A DNA stretch of 64,000 nucleotides from NCBI RefSeq assembly GCF_011067745.1, contig NZ_JAAMPJ010000012.1:248001-312000 (forward strand), given 5' to 3'. The stretch comes from Lentzea alba (lineage in GTDB: Bacteria > Actinomycetota > Actinomycetes > Mycobacteriales > Pseudonocardiaceae). Position 1 is the first letter of the stretch. Every line of letters starts with the position of its first letter. The notes under the pieces were generated by a model. It made no database searches, was not told the DNA's origin, and saw only the letters and a program-made list of their open reading frames with translations. A program made the translations under genes and the position numbers. Of this stretch, positions 16,656 to 24,061 are shown one piece after another.

Positions 16656-16699
16656 ACGGTTCCCCGTCCCGGCCAGCGCCGACCGGGACGGGGAACCGT
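16656..16699. terminator. Bidirectional terminator, 17-bp stem
   Basis: Perfect arms 16656-16672 and 16683-16699 with a 10-base loop lie between the converging GH6 endoglucanase and beta-helix genes. Confidence 0.8.
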
Positions 16700-16717
16700 C
16701 GCGTGTGGACGGTCAGA

Positions 16718-19096
16718 TCAACTGCGGAGGCTCCATTGCTGGTTCAGGCCGCCGTGGCACGCCCAAAGCTGGATCAGCGTGCCGTTCGCGGTGCCGTTGC
16801 CGCTGGCGTCCAGGCACAACCCGGACTGCGCGCCGGTGACGCTGCCGTCGGCGTTGACGTTCCACTGCTGGTTCAGGCCGCCGTGGCAGTCCCAGAGAAT
16901 CGCGGCGGTGCCGTTGGCGGTGCCCCCGCCCGAGGCGTCCAGGCACTTGCCGCCGATGGTGAACTGCCTGGCGGACGTGTAGCTCCACCGCTGGTTCGCG
17001 CCGCTGCCGCAGTCCCAGAGCCTCGCCCTGGCGTTGTTGCCCGTGCCGGCGACGTCGAGGCAGCGGCTCGACTGGGCGCCGACGACGGTGACGTTCTCGC
17101 GGCCACCGCCACCGGTGCCGCCCGGTCCGGCGTTGGCCATCACGGCCTGCGCGCCGGCCGGCCAGTTGCCGTTCGAGACCGTGACGTTGCCGCTCACGAC
17201 ATTGCCGCGGTCACCGTTGGAAATGTTGGTGCTGCCGTTGGTCGACCAGTTGTTCGTGACCGTCCAGTTGCCCATGTTCTCGCCACCTCCGTAGTTCGCG
17301 GTGGCCCACGTGCCGGTGGCGGAGAAGACGTTGCCGGTCGCGCGGTAGTACTTCGAACCCTCGTCGAAGTAGAGCCCGAAGAATCCGTTGGTGCGCAGGC
17401 AGTGATTGCCACTGATCTCCGCGTTCGGGTTCCAGCCGAGCGTGTAGATGCAGCCGCCGTCGGTCATTTGCTGCATCACGTCGTGGACGTAGTTGTTGAT
17501 GAGCTTGTTGTTCGACGCGGTGGTGGGCGTGGAGTAACGGGGCTGGTAGTTGTACAGGCCTCGGTTGGCGTAGTGGTTGCTGCCGCCCGCGTCGTTGGAA
17601 CCCCAGCCGTAACCGAGGGAAATGCCGCTGTACGGCAGGTTGTAGACCTCGTTGTGGGCCACTGTCGCGTTGGTGACGTAGGTGTTGAGCACCGACACGA
17701 TGCCCCGGTACTCGATGCCGAGGTCGTGGACGCGGTTGTAGCTGACCGTGATGTCCCGGTTGACCATCCGCTGGTCGCTCGGGTGGTGCGCGTCGGCGCG
17801 CACGCCACCGACCACGACGCCGCCCGCCGAGTTGTGGGCGATCTCCGACCGGGTGATCGTGATGCCGGACGCGCCCAGGCCGACCCCGCTGGCGTGCGCG
17901 TTGGCGTCGTTGCCGATGCCGATCGCGGTCTGCCCGAGGTTGACGAAGCGGGAGTCGGTGAAGGTGATGCGACTGGCCGCGGAGATCTGGACGGCGGCGG
18001 GCATCTGGAACCAGTGCGGCCGGACCGCCTCGAACAACGGACAGCCGCTCTTGCACGTGTTCAACCGATCGGCGGGCCAGTTCCAGTTGCCCGCGATGTA
18101 GGCACCGGTCTGCTGGTCGGCGAACCCCTGGTTGCTGCTGGGACCGAGCCACGAGGTGCCGGTGAAGGTGATGCCGCTGAACGAGATGTCCCGCGCGGGC
18201 GCGTCGTAGGTGCCGCCGACGTCGACAAGAGACTGCAACGTCGGCAGTTCGACGCTGACGTTGCTCATGTTCTGCCCGGCGCGCGGGATGTAGTAGAGCA
18301 CGCCGGTGCCCGGGTTGAGGTACCACTCGCCTGGCGCGTCGAGGAACTCGTACGCGTTCGCCAGGTACAGCGGCCCGGCGCGGAACGGGTTGTTGAGCGC
18401 GTCGTAGCCGAATGTGTTGTTGTTCCACGCGGGTTGTTGCATCGTGAGGAAGTTGCCGCTGATGCTCTGCACCGGCGAGTACCTGTCGGTGAACGAGTTG
18501 ACGCTCTCCACCTCGACCCGGTTCTGGTTCGCCAGGTTGTTCAGGTAGCCCAGCGCGCTGGTCGAGAAACGCATGCCGGTGTCGGTGAAGGTGAAGTCGG
18601 ACCGGTTCACCTGCGTTCGCGCCCGAGTCGCGATCGTGCCGTCGACGTAGAGCTGGCGGCTGTCCAGACCGGTGCCGACGTTCGCCCGGTAGATGTTCTT
18701 GCCGGCGTCGGCGACCGACCACCCGGTGACCGCCTTGGCACCGCTGATGACGGGACGAGCCGACGCGGCGGCCTGCCACAGCACGCGGTGACCGTTGCTG
18801 CCCGAGTCGGCCGCGGTGAGCCGGAACGGCTGCGAGAGCCGGTACACCCCGCCGGCCAGCTCCACCACGATGTCGCCGGACATCGTGCTGTTGCGGGACC
18901 GCACCGCGGACTGCGCGGCCGGCAACGAGCACGGCTCGGTGGCGGTGCAGGCGGTGCCGGTGCCCGCGGGCGAGGCGTACAGGGTGGTCGTGGCGGCCGA
19001 GGCCGGGGGAGCGGTGGCGATCGCGGCGGTCACCACCACCGCGACGGCGGCGAGTGCCGTGCGCCGCCGCGCTGTGGGGAACGAGGACGTGGACAA
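16718..19096 (-). CDS. Secreted right-handed beta-helix enzyme (GH141-like) with ricin-type CBM13
   Basis: 792 residues starting at TTG 19096, chosen because AGGAGG lies just upstream and the signal peptide begins there (MSTSSFPTARRRTALAAVAV). The N-terminal part (ASPAGTGTACTATEPCSLPA, VVELAGGVYRLSQPF) and long runs of Asn-rich beta strands (ITITRSEIAHNSAGGVVVGG, NKLINNYVHDVMQQ) describe a parallel beta-helix. The layout resembles GH141 and related polysaccharidases, which include fucosidase and xylanase activities; pectinolytic lyases share the fold, so substrate is uncertain. Residues from about 655 are three ricin repeats (SRCLDVAG, GKCLDASG, GLCLDASG). A decayed relative of its N terminus is at 62504-62743. 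Confidence 0.82.
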   Translation of the reverse strand: MSTSSFPTARRRTALAAVAVVVTAAIATAPPASAATTTLYASPAGTGTACTATEPCSLPAAQSAVRSRNSTMSGDIVVELAGGVYRLSQPFRLTAADSGSNGHRVLWQAAASARPVISGAKAVTGWSVADAGKNIYRANVGTGLDSRQLYVDGTIATRARTQVNRSDFTFTDTGMRFSTSALGYLNNLANQNRVEVESVNSFTDRYSPVQSISGNFLTMQQPAWNNNTFGYDALNNPFRAGPLYLANAYEFLDAPGEWYLNPGTGVLYYIPRAGQNMSNVSVELPTLQSLVDVGGTYDAPARDISFSGITFTGTSWLGPSSNQGFADQQTGAYIAGNWNWPADRLNTCKSGCPLFEAVRPHWFQMPAAVQISAASRITFTDSRFVNLGQTAIGIGNDANAHASGVGLGASGITITRSEIAHNSAGGVVVGGVRADAHHPSDQRMVNRDITVSYNRVHDLGIEYRGIVSVLNTYVTNATVAHNEVYNLPYSGISLGYGWGSNDAGGSNHYANRGLYNYQPRYSTPTTASNNKLINNYVHDVMQQMTDGGCIYTLGWNPNAEISGNHCLRTNGFFGLYFDEGSKYYRATGNVFSATGTWATANYGGGENMGNWTVTNNWSTNGSTNISNGDRGNVVSGNVTVSNGNWPAGAQAVMANAGPGGTGGGGRENVTVVGAQSSRCLDVAGTGNNARARLWDCGSGANQRWSYTSARQFTIGGKCLDASGGGTANGTAAILWDCHGGLNQQWNVNADGSVTGAQSGLCLDASGNGTANGTLIQLWACHGGLNQQWSLRS

Positions 19097-19240
19097 GTGA
19101 CCTCCTGAGTCGTGGATCGTTCTCCCGTGGCGGCGGGCGGGGCAGGAAGATGTCCTTTGTGGACTGTGGCGGCCGGGCCGGCGAGGGAGCGCTTCCGCGC
19201 AGGAGAAGCCGGCCGTCGGCGGCCGGGTGAATCAACGCGA

Positions 19241-19279
19241 ACGTAACTCGTATGACGTGTGACGTCAATGGTGTTACGT
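19241..19279. promoter_or_regulatory. Nested inverted repeats upstream of the second FadR regulator
   Basis: ACGTAAC (19241-19247) and GTTACGT (19273-19279) are inverted arms around the palindrome TGACGTCA (19260-19267), 46 bases before the regulator start and in the gap to the divergent beta-helix gene. It is a plausible autoregulatory operator; function inferred. Confidence 0.45.
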
Positions 19280-19324
19280 ATACTCTGGCCCTGATCGACG
19301 GACCGCGGCGCAACGGAGTCAAAG

Positions 19325-20098
19325 ATGACAGCGACAGGTCGCCAACCGGCATCGGACGAGTCCACGACGCCGGGGTGGACGCGGAGACCGGCCAGTCTCG
19401 CCGCGGCGGTCACCGCCGAGCTCGTGCAGCGCATCGTCCGCGGCAGCTACGGCACCGGCGTCACCCTGCCCCCGGAGCCGGTCCTCTGCGAGACCTTCTC
19501 GGTGAGCAGGACGGTGATCCGCGAGGCGGTGAAAGTCCTGCAGGAGAAGGGTTTGGTCCGGGTGCGGCAGGGCTCGGGCACCACGGTCAACCCACCGGTG
19601 CAGTGGAACATGCTCGACGAACTGGTGCTCGCCGCCGCGATCGCCGACGACGAGAGCCTCGCGGTGCTCGACGATCTCGTGGTGACCCGGCGGCTGCTGG
19701 AGTCGGACATGGCGCAGGTCGCCGCGCGCACCGCCGGCCAGGACACCGTCGAGCGGTTGCGGGCACTGGTGGACCGGATGGACGAGCTGGTCGGTGACGT
19801 CCCGGCGTACGAGGAGCACGACCGCCTCTTCCACGACACGATCATGCAGGCGTCGGGGAACCGCATCGCCCGCGGTGTCGTGCGTTCGCTGGAGGGGCAG
19901 GCCATCAACTCCGCCGGCTACCACGGCAAGAGCGGCCGTGAGCTGTGCAAGGCCTCGAACGCGGGGCACCGGCGCATCTTCGAACGCATCGCAGCCCAGG
20001 ACGCGGCCGGTGCGGCCGACGCCATGTTCACCCACATCACCGAGGCGTGGCTCGTGCGCCGCGGTGACGCAGGGGAGCCTGGCCGACTGAAGCGGTGA
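19325..20098 (+). CDS. FadR-type GntR transcriptional regulator
   Basis: 257 residues. Winged helix-turn-helix at about 25-95 (LPPEPVLCETFSVSRTVIRE, VRVRQGSGTTV), then an FCD helical domain with EEHDRLFHDTIMQASGN holding the typical D..FH and N positions. GGAG is 6 bases before the ATG. It is divergent from the GH141-like gene and 127 bases upstream of a LacI regulator, so it probably responds to a sugar acid or oligosaccharide made by the island; the ligand is not readable. The TGACGTCA-centred inverted repeats upstream are candidate sites. Confidence 0.88.
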   Translation: MTATGRQPASDESTTPGWTRRPASLAAAVTAELVQRIVRGSYGTGVTLPPEPVLCETFSVSRTVIREAVKVLQEKGLVRVRQGSGTTVNPPVQWNMLDELVLAAAIADDESLAVLDDLVVTRRLLESDMAQVAARTAGQDTVERLRALVDRMDELVGDVPAYEEHDRLFHDTIMQASGNRIARGVVRSLEGQAINSAGYHGKSGRELCKASNAGHRRIFERIAAQDAAGAADAMFTHITEAWLVRRGDAGEPGRLKR

Positions 20099-20225
20099 GC
20101 GTGCTCGCCGGGCGGTTCCACCGCCCAGGATCGCCCGGCGAAAACGGTTGCTCGCAAGCATTTCGTGGAACCCGGCTGCGTGCTGCGCGGCCTGGCCCCG
20201 CACGGCAACGGGAGGCGGATCCGCG

Positions 20226-21272
20226 GTGAGACGGGCGCGCGTGACATTGGCCGACGTCGCGGCGGCGAGCGGAGTCTCGGTCACGACGGCGTCGCTCGTC
20301 CTGACCGGACGAGCGCGTGAGCTCCGCATCTCGGCGGAAGCCGAGCGGAGAGTGCGCACGACGGCGCACGAACTGGGTTATCGGCGCAACGTCCTGGCGA
20401 CGGGCCCGCGCGGAGGCCGATCGCAGACGATCGGGTTCGTGTCCGACAGCGTGACGTCGTCCGGCTGGGCCGCCGACATGATCAAGGGCGCGGTGGACGC
20501 GGCGTACCGGCACGGGTTCATGCTGTTCGTGGGGGAGTCCGGCGGAGATCCCTTGGTCGAACGGACGTTGGTCGACGCGATGCGGGACCGGCGCGCGGAC
20601 GGCGTGGTGATCGCGTCCACGCACACCAGGGCGGTCGTGGTTCCGGACTGCCTGACCGACGTGCCCGCCGTGCTGCTCAACGCCACCTCCGCGACCGCCG
20701 TGGCCGTTCCGGTGGTGTTGCCCGACGAGGTGCAGGCCGGCCGTTCCGCAGCGCGCCTCCTGGTCGAGGCCGGGCACGACCGCGACATTCACCTGATCGG
20801 CGCAGGGGCGTCCAGGCACGACAGTCCGCCGCAGAGCATCGCCGCCTCCGAGCGCCTCCGCGGTCTGCGCGAGGTCTTCGCCGAGGCGGACGTCGAGGTG
20901 GCCGGGGCGCGCTGGTGTCCGAAGTGGACACCGGAACACGGTTTCGCCGCCACCGCGGCACTGCTGAGCGAGCACCGGCCCAAAGCGCTGGTGTGCCTGA
21001 ACGACCACCTGGCGTTCGGTGCCTACCAGGCGCTCGCCGAGGCCGGGCTCTCGGTACCGGAGGACGTCTCGGTGATCGGGTTCGAGGACCATCCCGTCGC
21101 CTCGTGGATGCGGCCGCGGCTGACCACGGTCGCGCTGCCGCACCACGAGCTGGGCGCGTGGGCGGTCAGGGTTCTCGTGGAGATGGTCGTCCGGCGCGCC
21201 CGGACGCCGATGATCCACCGCGTGCCGATGCCGGTGCGTGAGGGCGGCTCGGTGGCGGCGCCGCACGGGTGA
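20226..21272 (+). CDS. LacI-family transcriptional regulator
   Basis: 348 residues from GTG 20226 (GGAGG about 10 bases upstream); frames upstream lack family features. The headpiece VTLADVAAASGVSVTTASLV continues to ISAEAERRVRTTAHELGYRRN, the canonical LacI DNA-binding domain with hinge. The periplasmic-binding-like core follows (IGFVSDSV, DGVVIAST, KALVCLNDHLAFG, SVIGFEDHP). It sits directly upstream of the CE3-GH62 operon. Two TGTTAACGCTAACA-like operators lie between its stop and the CE3 gene, so it is the best local candidate for the protein binding that motif. This pairing is inference from position. Confidence 0.9.
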   Translation: MRRARVTLADVAAASGVSVTTASLVLTGRARELRISAEAERRVRTTAHELGYRRNVLATGPRGGRSQTIGFVSDSVTSSGWAADMIKGAVDAAYRHGFMLFVGESGGDPLVERTLVDAMRDRRADGVVIASTHTRAVVVPDCLTDVPAVLLNATSATAVAVPVVLPDEVQAGRSAARLLVEAGHDRDIHLIGAGASRHDSPPQSIAASERLRGLREVFAEADVEVAGARWCPKWTPEHGFAATAALLSEHRPKALVCLNDHLAFGAYQALAEAGLSVPEDVSVIGFEDHPVASWMRPRLTTVALPHHELGAWAVRVLVEMVVRRARTPMIHRVPMPVREGGSVAAPHG

Positions 21273-21278
21273 ACTTCA

Positions 21279-21292
21279 TGTTCACGCTAACA
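21279..21292. promoter_or_regulatory. LacI-type operator TGTTCACGCTAACA
   Basis: It lies 7 bases after the LacI stop codon and 110 bases before a second copy. It matches the window consensus GTTANCGCTAACA at all but one or two positions. Confidence 0.6.
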
Positions 21293-21381
21293 GCCCAAGA
21301 TCTGACAGGCGGGCTTCCGGCCGTGTCGATGATTCGATTTCCCTTGTGTCGAATGAGAATTCGACACTGACGATGTCGAGT

Positions 21382-21439
21382 AGCTAAAGGTTAACGCTCA
21401 CATTTAGCTTTGACCGCGTGTGACGGCCGTCGTTACATT
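21382..21439 (+). promoter_or_regulatory. Operator plus promoter of the CE3-GH62 operon
   Basis: AGCTAAA (21382-21388) and TTTAGCT (21403-21409) bracket GGTTAACGCTCACA (21389-21402). TTGACC at 21410-21415, an 18-base spacer and TACATT at 21434-21439 follow. The arrangement and partial sequence are shared with 15171-15227, implying a duplicated promoter cassette. Confidence 0.62.
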
Positions 21440-21482
21440 GCTGGAAGTCGCCCCTGTTGCTGACTGTCCAGGAAGGCTCACC

Positions 21483-22502
21483 ATGTCGAGCCCGCTGAAG
21501 GCGCTGTGCGGAGTGTTGGTCGCCGTCCTGCTGACGGCGACACCGGCTCTCGCTGACCAGTCCATTGTGGAGGAACCGGCCGCGCTCGCCGATCCGGTGC
21601 GGGTCATGCCGCTGGGCGACTCGATCACCCAGGGCGGCTCGATCGGTGGCTATCGGCTGGACCTCGGCACGAAACTGCGCGCCGCCGGGCGCACCGTCGA
21701 CTTCGTCGGTTCGTTGTCGGACGGTCCTTCCTCGATGCCCGACCGCAACCACGAAGGCCATCCCGGCTGGACCATCGCGCAGATCGACGCGAACGTCGTG
21801 AACTGGCTGCGCACCTACACGCCGCGCACGATCCTGCTGCACATCGGTACCAACGACATGTACGGCAGCGATCCGGCAGGAGCGCCGCGGCGGCTCTCCG
21901 CGCTGGTGGACAAGATCACCGCGCAGGCGCCCTCGGCGGAGGTGTTCGTCTCGACGATCATCCCGATCCGGTTCGCCGACGCGACCGTGCGCAACTACAA
22001 CGCCGCCATCGTGCCGTTGCTGAGGGCCAAGGCGGCGGCGGGCAAACGGGTGCACGTGGTGGACATGTACCCGGCGGTGCCGGTGTCCGATCTGCCCGAC
22101 GGCATCCACCCGAACGCCGCCGGCTACAGCAAGATGGCCGCGGTCTGGTTCAACGCCCTGTCGTCCGTGCCGGGCAGCATCGGCGACCCGAACCCGCCGC
22201 AGCCCGGCGGACCGTGCACCGCGACGCCGGTGGTGACCGGCAGCTGGAACGGTGGCTTCCAGGGCGAAGTGACCGTCGCCAACCCCACCGCGTCGACCAT
22301 CACCGGCTGGACGGTCCGGTTCACCCTGCCGGGCGGGTACACCGTGACCCAGATCTGGGGTGGCACCGCCAGCGGTTCGGTCACGGTCACCAACGCGCTC
22401 TACAACGGCACGATCAACCCCAGTGGCTCCACCACGTTCGGCTTCCTCGCCTCCGGTTCCGGCACGCCGTCGATCGGCGCCCCGACCTGCTCCAGCCCGT
22501 GA
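21483..22502 (+). CDS. Secreted SGNH esterase (CE3-like acetylxylan esterase) with CBM2
   Basis: 339 residues with signal peptide MSSPLKALCGVLVAVLLTAT to about ALA-DQS. SGNH blocks are clear: block I VMPLGDSITQGGS with the nucleophile Ser, block III LLHIGTNDMYG and block V LPDGIHPNAAGY with the Asp-His pair. This pattern and size match CE3 acetylxylan esterases. After a short Pro-rich linker, a C-terminal CBM2 begins at PCTATPVVTGSWNGG and ends IGAPTCSSP. GAAGG is 7 bases before the ATG. First gene of an operon with GH62; together they would deacetylate and de-arabinosylate xylan. Confidence 0.9.
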   Translation: MSSPLKALCGVLVAVLLTATPALADQSIVEEPAALADPVRVMPLGDSITQGGSIGGYRLDLGTKLRAAGRTVDFVGSLSDGPSSMPDRNHEGHPGWTIAQIDANVVNWLRTYTPRTILLHIGTNDMYGSDPAGAPRRLSALVDKITAQAPSAEVFVSTIIPIRFADATVRNYNAAIVPLLRAKAAAGKRVHVVDMYPAVPVSDLPDGIHPNAAGYSKMAAVWFNALSSVPGSIGDPNPPQPGGPCTATPVVTGSWNGGFQGEVTVANPTASTITGWTVRFTLPGGYTVTQIWGGTASGSVTVTNALYNGTINPSGSTTFGFLASGSGTPSIGAPTCSSP

Positions 22503-22539
22503 TCCCTGCCTCCGCCCCCTCCAACGCCGAAGGGTGATC

Positions 22540-23994
22540 ATGTTCTTCGCACGACTGTTCGCATCCCGGCGGGCCCGGCTCGCGGCCGCGGCCGCCGCAC
22601 CGCTCGTCACCCTGTCCGTGATCACCGCGGTGACCCTGCCTCCCGCCGCGGCCGCGCCGGGTTGTTCGGTGTCCTACGCCGCACCGTCCCAATGGGACGG
22701 TGGGTTCACCGCGAACGTCAGCGTCACCAACCTCGGTGACGCGATCGACGGCTGGACGCTCACCTGGAGCTTCGGTGCCGGACAGCAGGTCAAGGAGGCG
22801 TGGAACGCCCAGGCGGCCCAGTCCGGGGCCCAGGTGACGGCGCGAAACGTCTCCTACAACGCGGCGATCCCGACCGGCGGGAAGGTGGAGTTCGGGTTCA
22901 ACGGTTCCGCCACCGGCACGAACAACCCGAACCCCACCGCGTTCACGCTGAACGGCACCCTGTGCACCGGCGACGTCGGCCCGACCACGACGACCACCAC
23001 GACCACCACGACGGGCAATCCGCCCGTCGGCAACCTGCCGTCGAGCTTCCGGTGGTCCTCCAGCGGCGCGCTGATCAGTCCCAAACCGGACTCGGCACAC
23101 CCGAACGTCTACTCGGTCAAGGACCCGAGCGTGGTGTACCACAACGGCAAATACCACGTGTTCGCCTCGGTTTACACCACCGGTTACAACATCATGTACA
23201 CGAGCTTCACCGACTGGTCGCAGGCTGCCTCGGCACAACACCACTACCTGGACCGCACGGCGGTCGGCAGTGGCTACAAAGCCGCGCCGCACGTGTTCTA
23301 CTTCGCGCCGCAACGCCTGTGGTACCTGGTGTACCAGACGGGATCGAACGCGTCGTACTCGACGACCACGGACATCTCGAACCCGTCGTCGTGGTCGGCG
23401 CCGAAGAACTTCTACGCGAACGGCATGCCGCAGATCATCCGCGACAACATCGGCAACGGCTACTGGGTCGACTTCTGGATGGTCTGTGACAACGCCAAGT
23501 GCTACCTGTTCTCGTCCGACGACAACGGTCACCTCTACCGCTCCGAAACGACCATGGGGCAGTTCCCCAACGGGTTCACCAACACCGTGATCGCGATGCA
23601 GGACTCGAACCGCAACCGGTTGTTCGAAGCCGCCAACGTCTACAAGGTCGCCGGGAAGAACCAGTGGCTGCTGGTGCACGAGGCGATCGGGTCGGACGGC
23701 CGCCGCTGGTTCCGCACCTGGACCGCTCCGGCGATCACCGGTCCGTGGAGCACGCTTGCCGCCGAGGAGTCGAACCCGTTCGCCCGCTCGAACAACGTGA
23801 CGTTCCCAGGTGGACAGTGGACGCGCGACATCAGCCACGGCGAGATGATCCGCGCCGGGCTCGACCAGACGATGGAGATCAACCCCTGTCAGCTCCGCTT
23901 CCTCTACCAGGGGATGAACCCCAACTCCGGCGGTGACTACAACAAGCTGCCGTGGCGGCTCGGCCTGCTGACCCAGACCAACTCGACCTGCTGA
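22540..23994 (+). CDS. Secreted alpha-L-arabinofuranosidase: CBM2 - Thr linker - GH62
   Basis: 484 residues. Signal peptide ends near AAA-APG; CBM2 at about 43-145 (CSVSYAAPSQWDGG, VKEAWNAQAAQSG). The linker is PTTTTTTTTTTGNPP. The GH62 five-bladed propeller follows, with FRWSSSGALISPKPD, VKDPSVVYHNGKYHVFAS, GMPQIIRD, WVDFWMVCD, LFEAANVYK and the closing DISHGEMIRAGLDQ. GH62 removes arabinose side chains from arabinoxylan. AAGG lies 6 bases before the ATG, 37 bases after the CE3 stop. A 12-bp-stem terminator follows directly. Confidence 0.95.
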   Translation: MFFARLFASRRARLAAAAAAPLVTLSVITAVTLPPAAAAPGCSVSYAAPSQWDGGFTANVSVTNLGDAIDGWTLTWSFGAGQQVKEAWNAQAAQSGAQVTARNVSYNAAIPTGGKVEFGFNGSATGTNNPNPTAFTLNGTLCTGDVGPTTTTTTTTTTGNPPVGNLPSSFRWSSSGALISPKPDSAHPNVYSVKDPSVVYHNGKYHVFASVYTTGYNIMYTSFTDWSQAASAQHHYLDRTAVGSGYKAAPHVFYFAPQRLWYLVYQTGSNASYSTTTDISNPSSWSAPKNFYANGMPQIIRDNIGNGYWVDFWMVCDNAKCYLFSSDDNGHLYRSETTMGQFPNGFTNTVIAMQDSNRNRLFEAANVYKVAGKNQWLLVHEAIGSDGRRWFRTWTAPAITGPWSTLAAEESNPFARSNNVTFPGGQWTRDISHGEMIRAGLDQTMEINPCQLRFLYQGMNPNSGGDYNKLPWRLGLLTQTNSTC

Positions 23995-24004
23995 CCCCCA
24001 GACC

Positions 24005-24038
24005 GACGCCGCCGGGAACCCGGATCCCCGGCGGCGTC
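24005..24038 (+). terminator. Terminator after GH62, 12-bp stem
   Basis: GACGCCGCCGGG (24005-24016) pairs perfectly with 24027-24038 around a 10-base loop, starting 11 bases after the GH62 stop. Confidence 0.75.
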
Positions 24039-24061
24039 ACCCTGCCAGAGAGGGACCGACG

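Noticed and set aside
16517..19108. Long plus-strand frame opposite the beta-helix gene
   Set aside because: Low-complexity Val/Arg/Gly protein with no motifs, antisense to a well-supported gene.
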